Assembly (NCBI GenBank): GCA_050011095.1
Contig: JBEKJU010000254.1
Coordinates: forward strand, 1-5,585
Direction of reading: 5' to 3'
DNA from: JBEKJU01 sp050011095
GTDB lineage: Bacteria > Desulfobacterota > Syntrophorhabdia > Syntrophorhabdales > WCHB1-27
Length of the DNA: 5,585 bases
This document shows, one piece after another, positions 5,037-5,585 of this stretch (positions within the stretch are counted from its first letter, which is position 1; each line of letters begins with the position of its first letter). The translations under genes and the position numbers were made by a program. Below the pieces are notes generated by a model, which was not told the origin of the DNA, did no database searches, and saw only the letters and a program-made list of their open reading frames with translations.

Positions 5037-5585
5037 TCAGGCCCTAAAGCTTGCTTTCAGGGCCTTGAAGTCCTTTTCCGCCGGATGTTCTATGATGAGG
5101 CTATCGAGCGCCTTTTTGTAGATCTCCGTGTTTATGTGCCGTTCGATGCTTATCGCGGATGTGACATACTCGGCCCTATTCATGTAGGTCCAGAAGGCGA
5201 CGACCGAGGACTTCTCGGGATCGGGGCTGAGATAGAGATTGCCGTTGTAAAGATCTCTCTTCAACACGGCTTTGTCGATCTTCACGTATTTCGCCGTAAT
5301 CTCAACCGTCTCGTCCGGGTGCGATATGTAGAATGCGTGGGCCCTGATCAATGCCCGGACGAACCTCACATAGTCGGCCTCGTCGGCCTTGACCTTCTGC
5401 GTGAGGGCAACCTGGCGACAGCACGTGTGGCGGGGAAGGACGTCCCCCGACCGTTTTGCGACCTTCAGACCCTGCTGTTCGGCAAGGGTGAGGAAAGGGG
5501 GCCAGAGGATGCCCGCATCGACGCTCCCCTTCTTCACCGCCTCCAGGACGGCACACGGCGAATCAAGTTCTTTTATGGTGACGTC
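5037..5585 (-). CDS. periplasmic substrate-binding protein A, NitT/TauT-type ABC importer (N-terminus outside window)
   Basis: The C-terminal 182 residues of a binding protein; reading is open to the window edge, so the signal peptide and first lobe lie to the right. The GTG at 5537 is internal, because the in-frame residues before it (DVTIKELDSPCAVLEAV) continue the fold. VKKGSVDAGILWPPFLTLAEQQG (18-40 of the fragment) is the family pattern in which a copy-number-like G-x-VDA strand leads to a ligand-cleft tryptophan. It aligns with VEKGEIDAIGIWDSW in binding protein B. A vicinal C55-C56 in RHTCCRQ precedes an HPDE turn by 32 residues, exactly the spacing of C213-C214 to NPEE in protein B. 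The C-terminal helices (about 100-180) are otherwise poorly conserved with B. It is translated just ahead of permease A. The family is clear; the ligand is not. Confidence 0.85.
   Translation of the reverse strand, partial: DVTIKELDSPCAVLEAVKKGSVDAGILWPPFLTLAEQQGLKVAKRSGDVLPRHTCCRQVALTQKVKADEADYVRFVRALIRAHAFYISHPDETVEITAKYVKIDKAVLKRDLYNGNLYLSPDPEKSSVVAFWTYMNRAEYVTSAISIERHINTEIYKKALDSLIIEHPAEKDFKALKASFRA

Overview
The window is a GC-rich stretch of bacterial DNA in which every supported gene lies on the minus strand, so it reads right to left. It holds two neighbouring ABC importer gene sets of the nitrate/sulfonate/taurine (NitT/TauT) class. Sec-exported substrate-binding proteins and tightly packed operons suggest a Gram-negative-type bacterium. 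A Desulfobacterota-like or other anaerobic proteobacterial source is only a guess, because no marker gene is present.

Right-hand operon (5585 to 1680): the C-terminal part of a periplasmic binding protein (A), a permease with an N-terminal extension, a complete cysteine synthase, the ABC ATPase, and a RidA/YjgF-family deaminase. Gaps are 13, 41, 10 and 68 bases, so one transcript is likely, with its promoter beyond the right edge. The notable point is that an amino-acid-building PLP enzyme sits between the permease and its ATPase, and an enamine-clearing enzyme follows. Cysteine synthase chemistry passes through aminoacrylate, which is the type of compound RidA destroys. This suggests import of a small, perhaps sulfur-containing, compound coupled to its use.

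The junction (1450 to 1679) is AT-rich toward its left side. It carries a good sigma70-type promoter facing left (TTGACA, 18 bases, TATAAA), covered by a perfect 11-base-arm palindrome. A second inverted repeat lies immediately upstream. There is also an orphan plus-strand ribosome-binding site in front of an ATG-TAG pair, and a GC-rich stem-loop at the end of ridA.

Left-hand operon (1449 to beyond base 1): a full binding protein (B), followed at once by the N-terminal part of a second permease that runs off the window. The two permeases share the same N-terminal extension, and the two binding proteins share a Cys-Cys pair at the same alignment position. The two systems therefore look like diverged copies handling related ligands. 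No ATPase for system B is visible; it could lie to the left, or B could share the ATPase of A. The transported compound cannot be named from the sequence.
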